64,000 bases of DNA from Adiantum capillus-veneris (Eukaryota > Streptophyta > Polypodiopsida > Polypodiales > Pteridaceae). Positions 33,385-44,014 of this stretch are shown piece by piece; within the stretch, counting starts at the first letter, position 1; every line of letters begins with the position of its first letter. Under the pieces are notes generated by a model. It ran no database searches. It saw only the letters and a list, made by a program, of their open reading frames with translations, and was not told the origin of the DNA. The stretch spans positions 51,479,905 to 51,543,904 of the forward strand of contig CM043962.1 of assembly GCA_014529385.2 (NCBI GenBank), given 5' to 3'. The translations under genes were made by a program, and so were the position numbers.

Positions 33385-34604
33385 AGACATCCTACGCGTA
33401 GGATGTCTTTTTGCTCAGAATTTAACAAAATTTGGTCCAGAGACTCCCCTTGAGTCCAGCAACACAATGGTATGCTCAGATTTTGGTTTGGATTTCAAAA
33501 GTGGCCTTGAGACATCCTACGCGTAGGATGTCTTTTTGCTCAGAATGACTTGAAATTTTCACCCCAGCTTCTCCTTGGTGTGCTGATCATAGTGGTGTGC
33601 TCATATGTTGATTTGGAGTCCTAAATCAAGCTAGAGACATCCTACGCGTAGGATGTCTTTTTGCTTTGTTTCAACTCAAACTTGCACTGTAGCTTCCCCT
33701 TGATGTGCTAAACTCACATCTATTTTTACTTTTTGATTCTGACACCTATAGGCTGGTCAAATGATCAAGAATCTGTTTCAAAAGCCTGATGTCTGTTCTG
33801 ATGAATTCCTAAGTCAAATCAACTCCAAGTTGGACCAAAATTGACTAGGAGGCTTTCCTAAGGCTATACAACAGCATGGTATGGTCACAGTAGGATTTTG
33901 GTTTCAGAATTATGCTTTAGACATCCTACGCGTAGGATGTCTAACTGCTCAGAATTGCCCCAAATTTGAACCACAGACTCTCCTTAAGGTGCTGATTACT
34001 GTGGTATGCTCAGAATTTTGTTTAGAGTTCAAAATCACACAGAAGACATCCTATGCGTAGGATGTCTTTTTGGCCTGTTTGACCCCAGACTTGTCCCACA
34101 GCTTCCCCTTGATGTTAGTAACCCAGTGGTATGCTTAGATTTTGGTTTGGATTTCAAAAGTCTCAATTTTTAGCTATTCTTGCCTTTTTCAGTCAAAAGT
34201 GCTAAAGTCCGCTTTAAACCCAATTTTCTCACCCAAATGAGCTGAAAACTCTCACATGAACTCAAAACATCAATGCCCAGATCACCCTGTAGACATCCTA
34301 CGCGTAGGATGTCTACTGCTGATTTTTTGAGACTGAAGTGTCCCTGATGCTTCCTTATGCTCTCAGAAAGTGCAAGTATTCTTTACAATTGCAAAAACAT
34401 GCAAAAATCACTCAATTAAAGCCTTTTCTGAAATTTTACGTTTTCTGACTCCGCCTTTTGGCTTTTGGTCAACAAAATTAGGGAAAAACACCCAAGTCAA
34501 TATGTTACTAGGGTAAAACCTACCCTCTGAACCCAGTGGTGCAGTCAAAATTTTCAAATTTGGTCTCCAAAACCCCCTTGAGACATCCTACGCATAGGAT
34601 GTCT
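33385..34604 (-). repeat. Seven palindromes in the leader of element B
   Basis: Each is 24 bp: AGACATCCTACG followed by its reverse complement, at 33385, 33510, 33635, 33919, 34044, 34291 and 34581 (start positions). The 34044 and 34581 copies have one mismatch at the centre. Spacing is 125 bp for several neighbours. In the minus (element) direction most are followed within ~40-50 nt by GAGCATACCA or a close variant. They lie between primer site and gag. Confidence 0.95.
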
Positions 34605-35128
34605 ATGTTTACAGAATTGCAGGTTTTCTTCACAGAACCCTTGCATATGCTGTTTTATATGCACAACATCAGTCAGTCATACAAAAATGTCCACAAAAGC
34701 TTGTTTAATGCATTTTTACCCTCAAAAGCACACTTTTCCGTGATTTCAAATGCAATCAAGCACTTTAGCAAATAATTCAGCGTTGAATAGCTCTAGATCA
34801 GAATCGGATCACTTACCTAAAGCTACTCCTACAAATCATATGGGGTTTTGCATATATGAGTAGAAAAACGCTTCACTGCCACAAACGGACTAGTAAACGC
34901 TTTTATCACCTCACAAATCACTTGACCACCAACAACTACTCTAATCCACCGATCCTAACTAAACCTATCTAGTCGCAGACCCTCGGCAAGACACACGCTT
35001 CCTGGCTATCCACTTGATCGCGGAATATCCTCTTCCGGATCCACTTAAGAAAAACGCTTTCTTTAGCTGAAACTAAATCAAGCAACCATCACACTAGTGT
35101 TAGTAGGAAACCTACTTAGGTCCTTGTG

Positions 35129-35146
35129 TCCCCGGCAGCGGCGCCA
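35129..35146 (-). other. Primer binding site of element B
   Basis: Minus strand TGGCGCCGCTGCCGGGGA, one base after the 5' LTR end. It is the TGGCGCC-type site used by many plant Ty3 elements (usually ascribed to tRNA-Asp). A degenerate form occurs in element E at 55000-55017. Confidence 0.92.
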
Positions 35147-35147
35147 A

Positions 35148-36111
35148 TGTTGGACGGGAAGCTACTCACACACCCATGAAGTGCATGCAAACACTACCTA
35201 GATCAACATAATGTCAATCGAGGACACAGATGACACGATAGGCACACGGAGGAAATCTCTTAAGCTTGTCAGGTTGAGACCATCCTACACATACAATACT
35301 CAGGAAGGCCAACTAAACCACAATCAAGAACCTCACTGCCCTCAACTACACCACCTAGCCACATACACACATACGGAAGGTAACTCACCTAATCATGCCA
35401 GATTCCTACGAAACTTAAGGAACACCATCCCCTCACTAGGATACACCTGTCCCTAAGCTTCTACACTCAAGACCCTCACTCTAAACCCATCTGCGGAAAA
35501 CGCGTAGGATGACAGAGCTGAATTTTGAAAGTGACTGAAACTGAAATTTATGAGTACCTATGCGTAGCTTACGTCGCCATGCACGATTCTATAGACTACT
35601 AGCACGCAGAAAACAGACATCGTTTGATACACTTACGGCCACAAATAGCTCGTAGATGCGTCGGCGTTTGCGCTTCTTCTCGCGTGGAATGCTTGGCGTT
35701 GTCGCGTAGCTCTCCTCGAGCCTACAACAATGGTGCAGTCGGATCTCCAATGTGTTGAGCGAGCCGGGCGTAGCGAGAGGATGAAGCTCACGCTCACTCT
35801 CTTTCTCTCTCACACACAGTAGACGGGAGCGCTAAAACTTTGATTATGATAAAAAGTCCTTTTTACAAAATGACCTAGGTACCTTATATACTAAGGCTAC
35901 CTTAGGTTTAACCAAAATTGGGGTTGAAGGGGTCAAATGGCTTTGTATTTACAATCTGGAAGTGCCATTGCACCTCGGCTTTTGAAACTAGAATAACTAC
36001 TCATTACAAATGACGTTTATATCTATAATCCGCAGCATTTCATAACTCGCAAAAGATAAGACTTTGGTACGAAACTTGAGTTATGTTGTGTTGTTGACCC
36101 AACGGTCAACA
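35148..36111 (-). repeat. 5' LTR of element B
   Basis: 964 bp, partner of 23552-24515. By eye about 20 differences, roughly 17 of them transitions, consistent with methylated-cytosine decay since insertion. Confidence 0.95.
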
Positions 36112-36116
36112 GTTGC

Positions 36117-36132
36117 CAATGATGATATTGAT
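36117..36132 (+). other. 16-bp sliver of element A between B and C
   Basis: CAATGATGATATTGAT, part of element A's coding sequence left between the target duplications of B and C. Confidence 0.9.
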
Positions 36133-36354
36133 ATTTTTGTTAAGTATGGAGCCTGATTTACCCTTGTAATTTTCTGTGGTAAAAGCGCACATTTGTAAGG
36201 CCCCCATTATGAGGAGAAGCCATCGTGCGTGAAGGAAAATCACTCACCGGAAACCAAAATTTTCACGGACAAGAATCAGGGGCAACTTTAAAGGCCTCGG
36301 GGGCGGAGGCCCCCGAGACTTTTTATTCGCCGGAATATTCCTTTTCGCCGGAAT

Positions 36355-36530
36355 ACTATGGCCGGACGGCGGCCGGAAAGTGGTCGGAAAACAACCGGTC
36401 GGTTGGCCGGTGGCCGGTAGTCAATGGCCGATGGCCGGTGGTCGGAAGTCAATGGCCGGTGGCCGGTGGTCGAAAGTCAATGGCCGGTGGCCGGTCGCCG
36501 AATTCAATGGCCGGTGGCCGAATTCAAAAG
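36355..36530 (+). repeat. GC-rich GGCCGGTGG/GTCAATGGCCGGTGG tandem repeats in the LTR
   Basis: Roughly eight imperfect GGCCGG(T/C)GG units, several preceded by GTCAATG or GAATTCAATG, in U3 upstream of the TATA box. Such U3 arrays often act as enhancers in Tnt1-type elements; that role is inferred here. They also make repetitive open frames that are not genes. Confidence 0.85.
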
Positions 36531-36650
36531 CGGACTTGTCTTCTCAAGGGCGGCCACACATGGGCGGATTGGAGGGTCCGATTTGGACTTATTCGCACAA
36601 GGGCGGCTACACATGGCTGTCTCTCATAAGAGAGGGCAGCCCTTTTGGCC

Positions 36651-36657
36651 TATAAAA
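36651..36657 (+). promoter_or_regulatory. TATA box in the 5' LTR of element C
   Basis: TATAAAA within GGCCTATAAAAGGAGGCC, about 310 bp before the LTR end. The copy in the 3' LTR is at 41493-41499 and could drive read-through into flanking DNA. Confidence 0.75.
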
Positions 36658-36966
36658 GGAGGCCATTTCTACACACATTTCATAGTGTGAAGTTGATGCA
36701 ACAAGGTGAGTGTGAGGTGGTGAGAGTGAAGCAAGGCGGGAGCTCCATTAAGGGTATAATCCCTTTGTAAACTACTTCTTGTTTTGAAGTACTAAAGCCA
36801 TTGAGTGGCTGCTTTCCCGTGGACGTAGCCCACACTGGGTGAACCACGTATATCGTGTGTACTCTCTCTCTCTCTCTACTCTATAATCTCGTGTATATAA
36901 ATCTGTCTCTCTCCATTAAGTAATCTACTCAATTATCTATTTAGCTACGTCTTATTTCCAAACAAC

Positions 36967-36978
36967 TGGTATCAGAGC
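36967..36978 (+). other. Primer binding site of element C
   Basis: TGGTATCAGAGC, two bases after the LTR end; initiator methionine tRNA type. Confidence 0.95.
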
Positions 36979-37037
36979 AAGGTTTGCTCGTAGCTAAATT
37001 ATCTCAAGGAAAGGATTCCTTGAATTGAGTGGGAGTT

Positions 37038-40000
37038 ATGGCGGAGGAAGGGAAGCTCAAGATTGAGAAGTTCAACGGCAAAAACTACCAACATTGGAAG
37101 ATGCAGATTGAAGACTATCTCTACCAGAAGGACCTCTATTTGCCACTAGGCGGTCTTGCGAAGAAGCCCGCAACAATGGCAGATGAAGCATGGATTGTCC
37201 TTGATCGAAAGGCACTGGGAACAATCCGGTTAAGCTTGGCGTCGACGGTGGCCTTCAATGTTTCGGAGATGAAGACCACGGAGGACTTGATGAAGTCACT
37301 TGACGACTTCTACGAGAAACCATCGGCATCCAATAAGGTATTTCTTATGAAGCGCTTGTTCAATCTAAAGATGGCAGAGAATGGTTCAGTTGCAGAACAC
37401 CTAAATGACTTTAACACAAACATAAGTCAACTTCGATCAGTGAAAATCAATTTCGATGACGAAGTGCGAGCTCTCCTTATACTATCATCTCTACCAGATA
37501 GTTGGGACAGCCTTGTGATGGCTGTAAGTAATTCTATCTCTGGCACAAATACTCTTAAGTTTGATGATGTTGTGGGTGTTCTCCTAAGCGAGGAAATGCG
37601 AAGGAGAAGCACAGGAGAATCATCAAGTGCTGCACTATCAATGGAAACAAGAGGAAGGCTTAAGGAGAGGTTCAAAAACCAAAAGGGTCGTGATCGCTCA
37701 AGGCGGAGCAAGTCACGCACAAAGTCAGTTCTTGAATGTTGGAACTGCGGCAAGAAGGGCCACGTCAAGAAGGATTGCTGGTCCAAGAAGAAGAAGGAGA
37801 CAGAGTCTCAAGAGAACAAGCCAACATCGGAGGCCAATGTGGCAGGTAAAGTAGAGCAAGATGCTCTAATTCTCTCATTAGACAATGTGTCTAATTCCTG
37901 GATAGTAGATTCCGGGGCTTCATTCCATGCGACACCACACAAGCAACATTTCCAAGACTACACCAAAGGTAATTTTGGGTATGTATACTTGGGAGATGAT
38001 GAAGCTTGTGAGATTGTCGGCAAAGGTACAGTTTCTGTCAAAACTGCTAACGGAAATGAATGGAAGCTTAAAGATGTTAGGCATGTTCCTTCTCTTCGCA
38101 AAAATTTGATCTCTACAGGACAATTGGACGATGAAGGTCACAACATTGCATTCGGAAACAAACGGTGGAAGATCTCAAAGGGATCTTTGGTGGTTGCCAA
38201 GGGTGAAAAAGTCGGTACACTTTACTTGTGTACTGTTAGCACGCAACCTTCAGCTTGTGCAGCGACTACAGAAGTTGACAGTGCGGTGTGGCACTACCGA
38301 CTTGGGCATATGAGTGCCAAAGGAATGCAAATCCTTCAAACAAAGAAGCTTCTACCAGGTTTGAAAGAAGTGGACTTAGAGTCTTGTGAAGATTGTGTTT
38401 ATGGTAAACAAAAGAGGGTAAAATTTCAAAAATCAGGAAATGAAAGAAAAAATAAAAAACTTGAGTTGGTTCATTCTGATGTTTGGGGTCCTGCAAGTAC
38501 ACCATCACTTGGTGGCTCATTGTACTATGTAACATTCATAGACGATGCGACTAGAAAAACATGGGTTTATGTCATGAAGAATAAATCCGATGTATTTTCC
38601 ATATTTCAAAGGTGGAAAGCCTTTGTGGAGAATGAAATAGGTACCAAGGTTAAATGCCTCAGATCCGACAATGGAGGCGAATATTGCAGCCAAGCTTTTG
38701 AAAGCTTTTGTGCTAGCAATGGCATTCGGAGGCAAAGGACAACCCCAAGGACACCTCAACAAAATGGGATTTCGGAAAGGATGAACAGGACAATCATGGA
38801 GCGAGCACGAAGCATGCGGCTACATGCAGGCCTACCGCTTGAGTTTTGGGCGGAAGCTGTAAGTACGTCTGTGTACTTAATCAACCGGTCACCCTCAACA
38901 GCATTGGATGGGGGAGTTCCAGAAGAGGCATGGACAGGTAAACCGGTGAATTATGCATTTCTCAAAGTGTTTGGGTGTGAGGCTTTCATGCACATAGATA
39001 GAAGCCTAAGATCAAAGCTAGATGCAAAGTCCAAAAAGTGTTTCTTCATTGGCTATGGAGAAGGTGACTTTGGGTATCGCCTATGGAATCCTGAAGATGG
39101 TAAAATCTTAAGGAGTAGGGATGTAATTTTTAACGAACAAAATATGTACAAAGATTACTTGGAAAGAAAACAAACAAAAGAAAAAGGTGATGAGTACATG
39201 GAGCTTGAGGACGGTGAAGACTCAAGGACTGCAAACGGTGACAATGTGCAACAACGTCAACCAAATGAGGAGACTCAACCTATTCCCCGAAGATCTACAA
39301 GAGCAAGTAGACCTCCAGAAAGGTTTGTTCCTTCCTTCAACCATCTCTTGATCTCAGATTCTGGAGAGCCGGAATCATATGAAGAAGCTATGCAACATGA
39401 ATCCAAAGAAGAATGGACGAAGAGCATGCAAGTGGAGATGGACTCACTACATCGCAACCAAACATGGGAGTTGGTTGAGTTACCTAAAGGTAAGCGGGCA
39501 CTTCAAAACAAATGGGTGTACAAGTTGAAGGAAGAAGAAGGTGGGAAGAAAAGGTACAAGTCTAGGCTTGTGGTAAAAGGGTTTTCTCAAAAGAAAGGTA
39601 TTGACTTCAATGAAATATTTTCTCCTGTTGTAAAAATGAACTCAATTAGGCTTGTCTTAAGCCTTGTGGCTGCTCATGATTTAAATCTCGAGCAAATGGA
39701 TGTAAATACGGCATTCCCTCACGGTGACTTAGAGGAGGAAATCTACATGCTTCAACCAAAGGGGTATGAAGTAAAAGGTAAGGAGAAAATGGTTTGCAGA
39801 TTAAAGAAGAGCTTGTATGGTTTAAAGCAAGCATCAAGACAATGGTACTTGAAGTTTGATCGATGGATGTTGGATCATGGATTCACAAGATGCAACTCGG
39901 ATCACTGCGTCTACACGAAGAATTTGGGAGATGGTAAATTCATCATCCTAATGTTGTATGTTGATGACATGTTGATTGCAAGTGCTAACATGCAGGACAT

Positions 40001-40919
40001 CAAAGACCTAAAAGAGGAGTTGTCTAAATCTTTTTCAATGAAAGATTTAGGTGCTGCAAAGAGGATACTTGGTATGAAAATATCAAGGGACAGGACGAAG
40101 AAGACAATAAAGCTATCTCAAGAAGATTACATCAAGAAGGTACTAGAAAGGTTTGCAATGCAAAATGCAAAACCAGTTTCTACACCTTTGGCTGGTCATT
40201 TTAAACTAACGAAGGATATGTGTCCAAAGACACAAGAGGAGATAGCCTATATGTCTAAAGTTCCATATGCTGCAGCGGTAGGTTCTCTAATGTATGCTAT
40301 GGTATGGACAAGGCCAGACATTGCACATGCAGTGGGAGTTGTGAGTAGGTTCATGGACAACCCAGGTAAAGAGCATTGGCAAGCTGTGAAGTGGATACTT
40401 AGGTATCTAAAAGGGACAACAACAAATGCTTTGTATTTTGGAGGAAATGATATTTTTCTAGAAGGGTATGTTGATGCAGATATGGCAGGTGACAAAGATA
40501 CTCGAAGGAGCACTACTGGCTATGTGTTCACAGTTGGAGGCACAGCAGTAAGCTGGGCTTCAAAGCTGCAGAAAGTGGTTTCACTTTCTACCACAGAAGC
40601 AGAGTATGTAGCAATGACGGAGGCAAGCAAAGAAATTCTGTGGCTTCACAGATTCTTAGAAGAGCTTGGATTCAAACAAGACAATTGTGTCTTGTACAGT
40701 GATAGCCAAAGCGCTATCCATCTTGCGAAGAACTCAGCCTTTCATTCAAGGACAAAGCACATTGAGGTGAGATATCACTTCATACGCACTCTTTTGGAAG
40801 AGGGACAACTAAAGCTAGGAAAGGTGCATACAAGTGAAAATCCTGCAGACATGTTTACAAAGGTGGTCAACAAGGAGAAGTTGAGCTTCTGCTCATCTTC
40901 AATCGGCATTCAAGGATAA
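37038..40919 (+). CDS. Intact copia gag-pol polyprotein, element C
   Basis: 1293 residues from ATG 37038 (MAEEGKLKIEKFNGKNYQHW), no stop. Domains in order with approximate residues: gag helix bundle 1-210; CCHC knuckle CWNCGKKGHVKKDC ~235; protease WIVDSGASFHATP ~290; pre-integrase HYRLGHMSAKGM ~425; integrase ~480-640 with HSDVWGP, RSDNGGEY and QQNGISERMNR giving D,D,E; reverse transcriptase ~820-1060 with NKWVYKLK, SPVV, SLYGLKQ and LYVDDMLIAS; RNase H ~1140-1270 with EGYVDADMAGD, LSTTEAEYVA and YSDSQSAI. Slightly unusual residues are AFPHGDLEEE (usually AFLHGD) and KQASRQWY (usually KQAPRQWY). It encodes everything needed for copying and integration in virus-like particles. Confidence 0.96.
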   Translation: MAEEGKLKIEKFNGKNYQHWKMQIEDYLYQKDLYLPLGGLAKKPATMADEAWIVLDRKALGTIRLSLASTVAFNVSEMKTTEDLMKSLDDFYEKPSASNKVFLMKRLFNLKMAENGSVAEHLNDFNTNISQLRSVKINFDDEVRALLILSSLPDSWDSLVMAVSNSISGTNTLKFDDVVGVLLSEEMRRRSTGESSSAALSMETRGRLKERFKNQKGRDRSRRSKSRTKSVLECWNCGKKGHVKKDCWSKKKKETESQENKPTSEANVAGKVEQDALILSLDNVSNSWIVDSGASFHATPHKQHFQDYTKGNFGYVYLGDDEACEIVGKGTVSVKTANGNEWKLKDVRHVPSLRKNLISTGQLDDEGHNIAFGNKRWKISKGSLVVAKGEKVGTLYLCTVSTQPSACAATTEVDSAVWHYRLGHMSAKGMQILQTKKLLPGLKEVDLESCEDCVYGKQKRVKFQKSGNERKNKKLELVHSDVWGPASTPSLGGSLYYVTFIDDATRKTWVYVMKNKSDVFSIFQRWKAFVENEIGTKVKCLRSDNGGEYCSQAFESFCASNGIRRQRTTPRTPQQNGISERMNRTIMERARSMRLHAGLPLEFWAEAVSTSVYLINRSPSTALDGGVPEEAWTGKPVNYAFLKVFGCEAFMHIDRSLRSKLDAKSKKCFFIGYGEGDFGYRLWNPEDGKILRSRDVIFNEQNMYKDYLERKQTKEKGDEYMELEDGEDSRTANGDNVQQRQPNEETQPIPRRSTRASRPPERFVPSFNHLLISDSGEPESYEEAMQHESKEEWTKSMQVEMDSLHRNQTWELVELPKGKRALQNKWVYKLKEEEGGKKRYKSRLVVKGFSQKKGIDFNEIFSPVVKMNSIRLVLSLVAAHDLNLEQMDVNTAFPHGDLEEEIYMLQPKGYEVKGKEKMVCRLKKSLYGLKQASRQWYLKFDRWMLDHGFTRCNSDHCVYTKNLGDGKFIILMLYVDDMLIASANMQDIKDLKEELSKSFSMKDLGAAKRILGMKISRDRTKKTIKLSQEDYIKKVLERFAMQNAKPVSTPLAGHFKLTKDMCPKTQEEIAYMSKVPYAAAVGSLMYAMVWTRPDIAHAVGVVSRFMDNPGKEHWQAVKWILRYLKGTTTNALYFGGNDIFLEGYVDADMAGDKDTRRSTTGYVFTVGGTAVSWASKLQKVVSLSTTEAEYVAMTEASKEILWLHRFLEELGFKQDNCVLYSDSQSAIHLAKNSAFHSRTKHIEVRYHFIRTLLEEGQLKLGKVHTSENPADMFTKVVNKEKLSFCSSSIGIQG

Positions 40920-40968
40920 GAAGCCAGAATGGAAAGCAGTCACAGGTTTGGTTTGGAGATCAGTCTCC

Positions 40969-40978
40969 AAGTGGGAGA
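40969..40978 (+). other. Polypurine tract of element C
   Basis: AAGTGGGAGA one base before the 3' LTR. Confidence 0.9.
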
Positions 40979-40979
40979 T

Positions 40980-41806
40980 TGTTAAGTATGGAGCCTGATT
41001 TACCCTTGTAATTTTCTGTGGTAAAAGCGCACATTTGTAAGGCCCCCATTATGAGGAGAAGCCATCGTGCGTGAAGGAAAATCACTCACCGGAAACCAAA
41101 ATTTTCACGGACAAGAATCAGGGGCAACTTTAAAGGCCTCGGGGGCGGAGGCCCCCGAGACTTTTTATTCGCCGGAATATTCCTTTTCGCCGGAATACTA
41201 TGGCCGGACGGCGGCCGGAAAGTGGTCGGAAAACAACCGGTCGGTTGGCCGGTGGCCGGTAGTCAATGGCCGATGGCCGGTGGTCGGAAGTCAATGGCCG
41301 GTGGGCGGTGGTCGAAAGTCAATGGCCGGTGGCCGGTCGCCGAATTCAATGGCCGGTGGCCGAATTCAAAAGCGGACTTGTCTTCTCAAGGGCGGCCACA
41401 CATGGGCGGATTGGAGGGTCCGATTTGGACTTATTCGCACAAGGGCGGCTACACATGGCTGTCTCTCATAAGAGAGGGCAGCCCTTTTGGCCTATAAAAG
41501 GAGGCCATTTCTACACACATTTCATAGTGTGAAGTTGATGCAACAAGGTGAGTGTGAGGTGGTGAGAGTGAAGCAAGGCGGGAGCTCCATTAAGGGTATA
41601 ATCCCTTTGTAAACTACTTCTTGTTTTGAAGTACTAAAGCCATTGAGTGGCTGCTTTCCCGTGGACGTAGCCCACACTGGGTGAACCACGTATATCGTGT
41701 GTACTCTCTCTCTCTCTCTACTCTATAATCTCGTGTATATAAATCTGTCTCTCTCCATTAAGTAATCTACTCAATTATCTATTTAGCTACGTCTTATTTC
41801 CAAACA
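40980..41806 (+). repeat. 3' LTR of element C
   Basis: 827 bp, matching the 5' LTR at all but one position seen by eye. Followed by the ATTTT duplication and then element A's reverse transcriptase region. Confidence 0.96.
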
Positions 41807-41811
41807 ATTTT

Positions 41812-43465
41812 TGTTGATCTGCCTATTGATTTTGAACATGGCTCATGTCATGTTTATGATGACGATATTGCTGATAATGCTTTTTCTACTTCCGAAGATC
41901 CCATTACTTATGATGAAGCTATCTCTTCACCACAAAAGGATCAATGGCAAGAGGCTATGGAAGCAGAGTACGATTCTCTTATCTCTAAAGGTACATGGAT
42001 ACTAACTGAATTACCCCCTGGTCGTACAGCTATTAAATATAAGTGGGTGTATAAGACAAAAGAAAAAGCAGATGGATCTTTTGACAAGTTGAAGGCGCGC
42101 TTAGTTGCAAAAGGTTACTCCCAAGTAGCTGGTGTTGATTATCAAGAGACTTTTTCACCAGTTGTTCGCATTATAAGTGTTCAAGTTTTATTAGCATTTG
42201 CTGTTCAATTTGATTTAGAAGCTCATCAAATGGATGTGCGAACTGCTTTTCTTAATGGTGACTTGGAAGAGGAAATTTATATGGAACAACCAGAAGGGTT
42301 TGTTATTCCAGGTAAAGAAGACCTTGTTGCTCAACTCCATAAGGCACTATATGGTCTCAAATAAGCTTCGCGAGCTTGGTATACAAAATTTGATCTTTTT
42401 CTCACCTCTAAAGGATTCATCTCTTGCTCGTCATACCCCAACTTATACATAAAACACCAAGGTAGCAGTTTTGTGATTCTTGCTCTTTATGTGGATGATA
42501 CCATCTTTGTTTCCAATGCTTTGGGATTTCTTAAGCAAGTGAAAAAGTTATTGTCTTCTGCATTTGATATGGTGGATCTTGGAGAGATTTACTCGTGTCT
42601 TGGCATTCAAATCCAACGGAACCGTACAAAAGGTATTTTATTCCTTCGACAGTCAAATTTTATTGCAGATACTATTCAAAAATTTGGTATGGAATCTGCA
42701 CATTCAGCCAACACTTGTCTTGCGAGCTCTACGAAGAACACTTCTGACAATGGAGGTCAACTTGTCACAAATCAACCTTATGCTAACTTGATTGGATGTC
42801 TTCAGTTTGTTGGCATGAACACTCCTCCTGATATTCTGTTTGTTGCTAATTATCTTGGACAACATCTTGCATGTCCTTCTCTTAAGCATTGGTCTGCTGC
42901 AAAGCGTGTGTTGAAATACTTGAAAGGCACTACAGATTTTGGTTTAGTCTATCGACGATAACTCACATCGGATTCTATGAAATCTCTTTCTCTTTTGGGT
43001 TACACAGATGCAGACTGGGCAAGCTCACATTTATCTATGCGATCTACTAGTTGAAATTGCTTCTTTATAAATGGTTGTCTTGTTTCTTGGACCAGCAAGA
43101 AACAACGTTGTGTTGCAGTTTCTACGACCGAGTCAGAATATGTTGCGGCATCACTTGCAGCTCGTGAGTTGATTTTGCTTCGACAAATGCTAGTTGATAT
43201 TGGTCACTCTCCTCTTTCTAGCACACCCTTGCGGTGTGACAACCAAAGTGCTATTAGTCTACTATGTTCAACATAATAAGTCAAAGCACATTGCTGTCCA
43301 TTATCATTATGTCAGGTATGAAGTATGCAAAGGAACCATTATGATTGAACACTGTCCAAGTGACCAGATGATTTCAAACATTTTGACCAAAGGCCTCAAC
43401 GAATCACGTTTCATCCTGTTGCGCTCGGAGCTTGGAGTTGCTTCGACCTCACTCTTTCTAGATTA
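41812..43465 (+). pseudogene. Element A reverse transcriptase and RNase H
   Basis: Resumes element A's frame after C. Reverse transcriptase motifs: IKYKWVYKTKEKADGS, DYQETFSPVV, MDVRTAFLNGDLEEEIYMEQ, YGLK* (Gln CAA to TAA at 42362-42364), then LALYVDDTIFVS. RNase H: LLGYTDADWASS, VAVSTTESEYVAA, LRCDNQSAI. Further stops at 42958-42960 and 43051-43053 and a frameshift near 43270 end the usable frame; the tail TKGLNESRF closes near 43465. The YVDD box is intact, but the stops prevent a working enzyme. Confidence 0.9.
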
Positions 43466-43702
43466 GCTTCTTTGCTATTGTAATAGCTTTGTACATATGA
43501 CATTGTAATCTTTTAGGTACCATACACTATGCACACTCCACATTTGCACATTGTGATCTCTAAGTCACTTGAATATTTGTACATAGATGCACAATTCACT
43601 TTCACATCATCATCGCTGGTTCATATTTTCACATTGTATAGGGGCTTGGGTTTTTCCCTTGAACTCCCCAAGGGTTTTTTCATCCAAATCTAGAGACCTT
43701 TG

Positions 43703-43714
43703 TTTGAGTGGGGG
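43703..43714 (+). other. Polypurine tract of element A
   Basis: TTTGAGTGGGGG directly before the 3' LTR. Confidence 0.85.
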
Positions 43715-43865
43715 TGTTGGAGCTATATATGGCTCACTCTACTCAGCTTAGTCTCACCTATATATTTGTATCTTGTCCTCAATATGAATCAGTCTTTGGG
43801 AGCGTATATGGTGTGTCTCTTGTCTCGTCTCTCTCTCTCTCTCTCTTTCTCTCTACATCTCAACA
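43715..43865 (+). repeat. 3' LTR of element A (151 bp)
   Basis: Partner of 20134-20276; longer by 8 bp in the TC run. Followed by CAATA at 43866-43870. Confidence 0.95.
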
Positions 43866-43870
43866 CAATA

Positions 43871-44010
43871 GAGGATTGCACAACCCCTTGGTTTGGCACA
43901 TCCTCTTCCAGCTCGCAAACCATTGCTTCCTCTTCTGAGTGCACCTGCTCAAACATCTCATCATCAACCAAGCAAGACATGAATTCATCCCACACCTTGT
44001 TAGCAGCAAG
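43871..44010 (-). pseudogene. Acidic unidentified protein, upstream part
   Basis: Minus-strand frame KVWDEFMSCLVDDEMFEQV then HSEEEAMVCELEED, joining in frame to 19602-20128 once element A is removed. The frame may extend slightly upstream (QLAANK) to a TAG at about 44012-44014. Too little is left to name the protein. Upstream is CA-rich and noncoding. Confidence 0.55.
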
Positions 44011-44014
44011 CTAA

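Larger units (their letters stand above)
36138..36964 (+). repeat. 5' LTR of element C
   Basis: Starts TGTTAAGTATGGAGCC, ends CCAAACA. Holds a GGCCGGTGG tandem block and a TATA box, followed by a likely R/U5 region with a TC repeat. Confidence 0.96.
36138..41806 (+). mobile_element. Element C: full-length Ty1/copia retrotransposon, apparently intact (5.67 kb)
   Basis: 827-bp LTRs (36138-36964, 40980-41806), flanked by ATTTT (36133-36137, 41807-41811). Initiator-Met primer site, one uninterrupted polyprotein and a polypurine tract are all present. I can find a single LTR mismatch (GTGGCCGG/GTGGGCGG near 36465/41307). Domain sequence resembles the Tnt1/Tork lineage (inference from motifs). It is the youngest LTR element in the window and the only one that may still be functional. 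Confidence 0.95.

Noticed and set aside
33385-34604. Spaced palindromes in element B as a CRISPR-type array
   Set aside because: Spacing is irregular (125, 284, 125, 247, 290), spacers are related sequences within a retrotransposon leader, and the organism is eukaryotic.
36225-36690. Overlapping ~90-130 codon frames in both LTRs of element C (Trp/Pro/Val-rich)
   Set aside because: They translate the GGCCGGTGG tandem block in U3 in three frames, upstream of the TATA box; LTR sequence, not genes.
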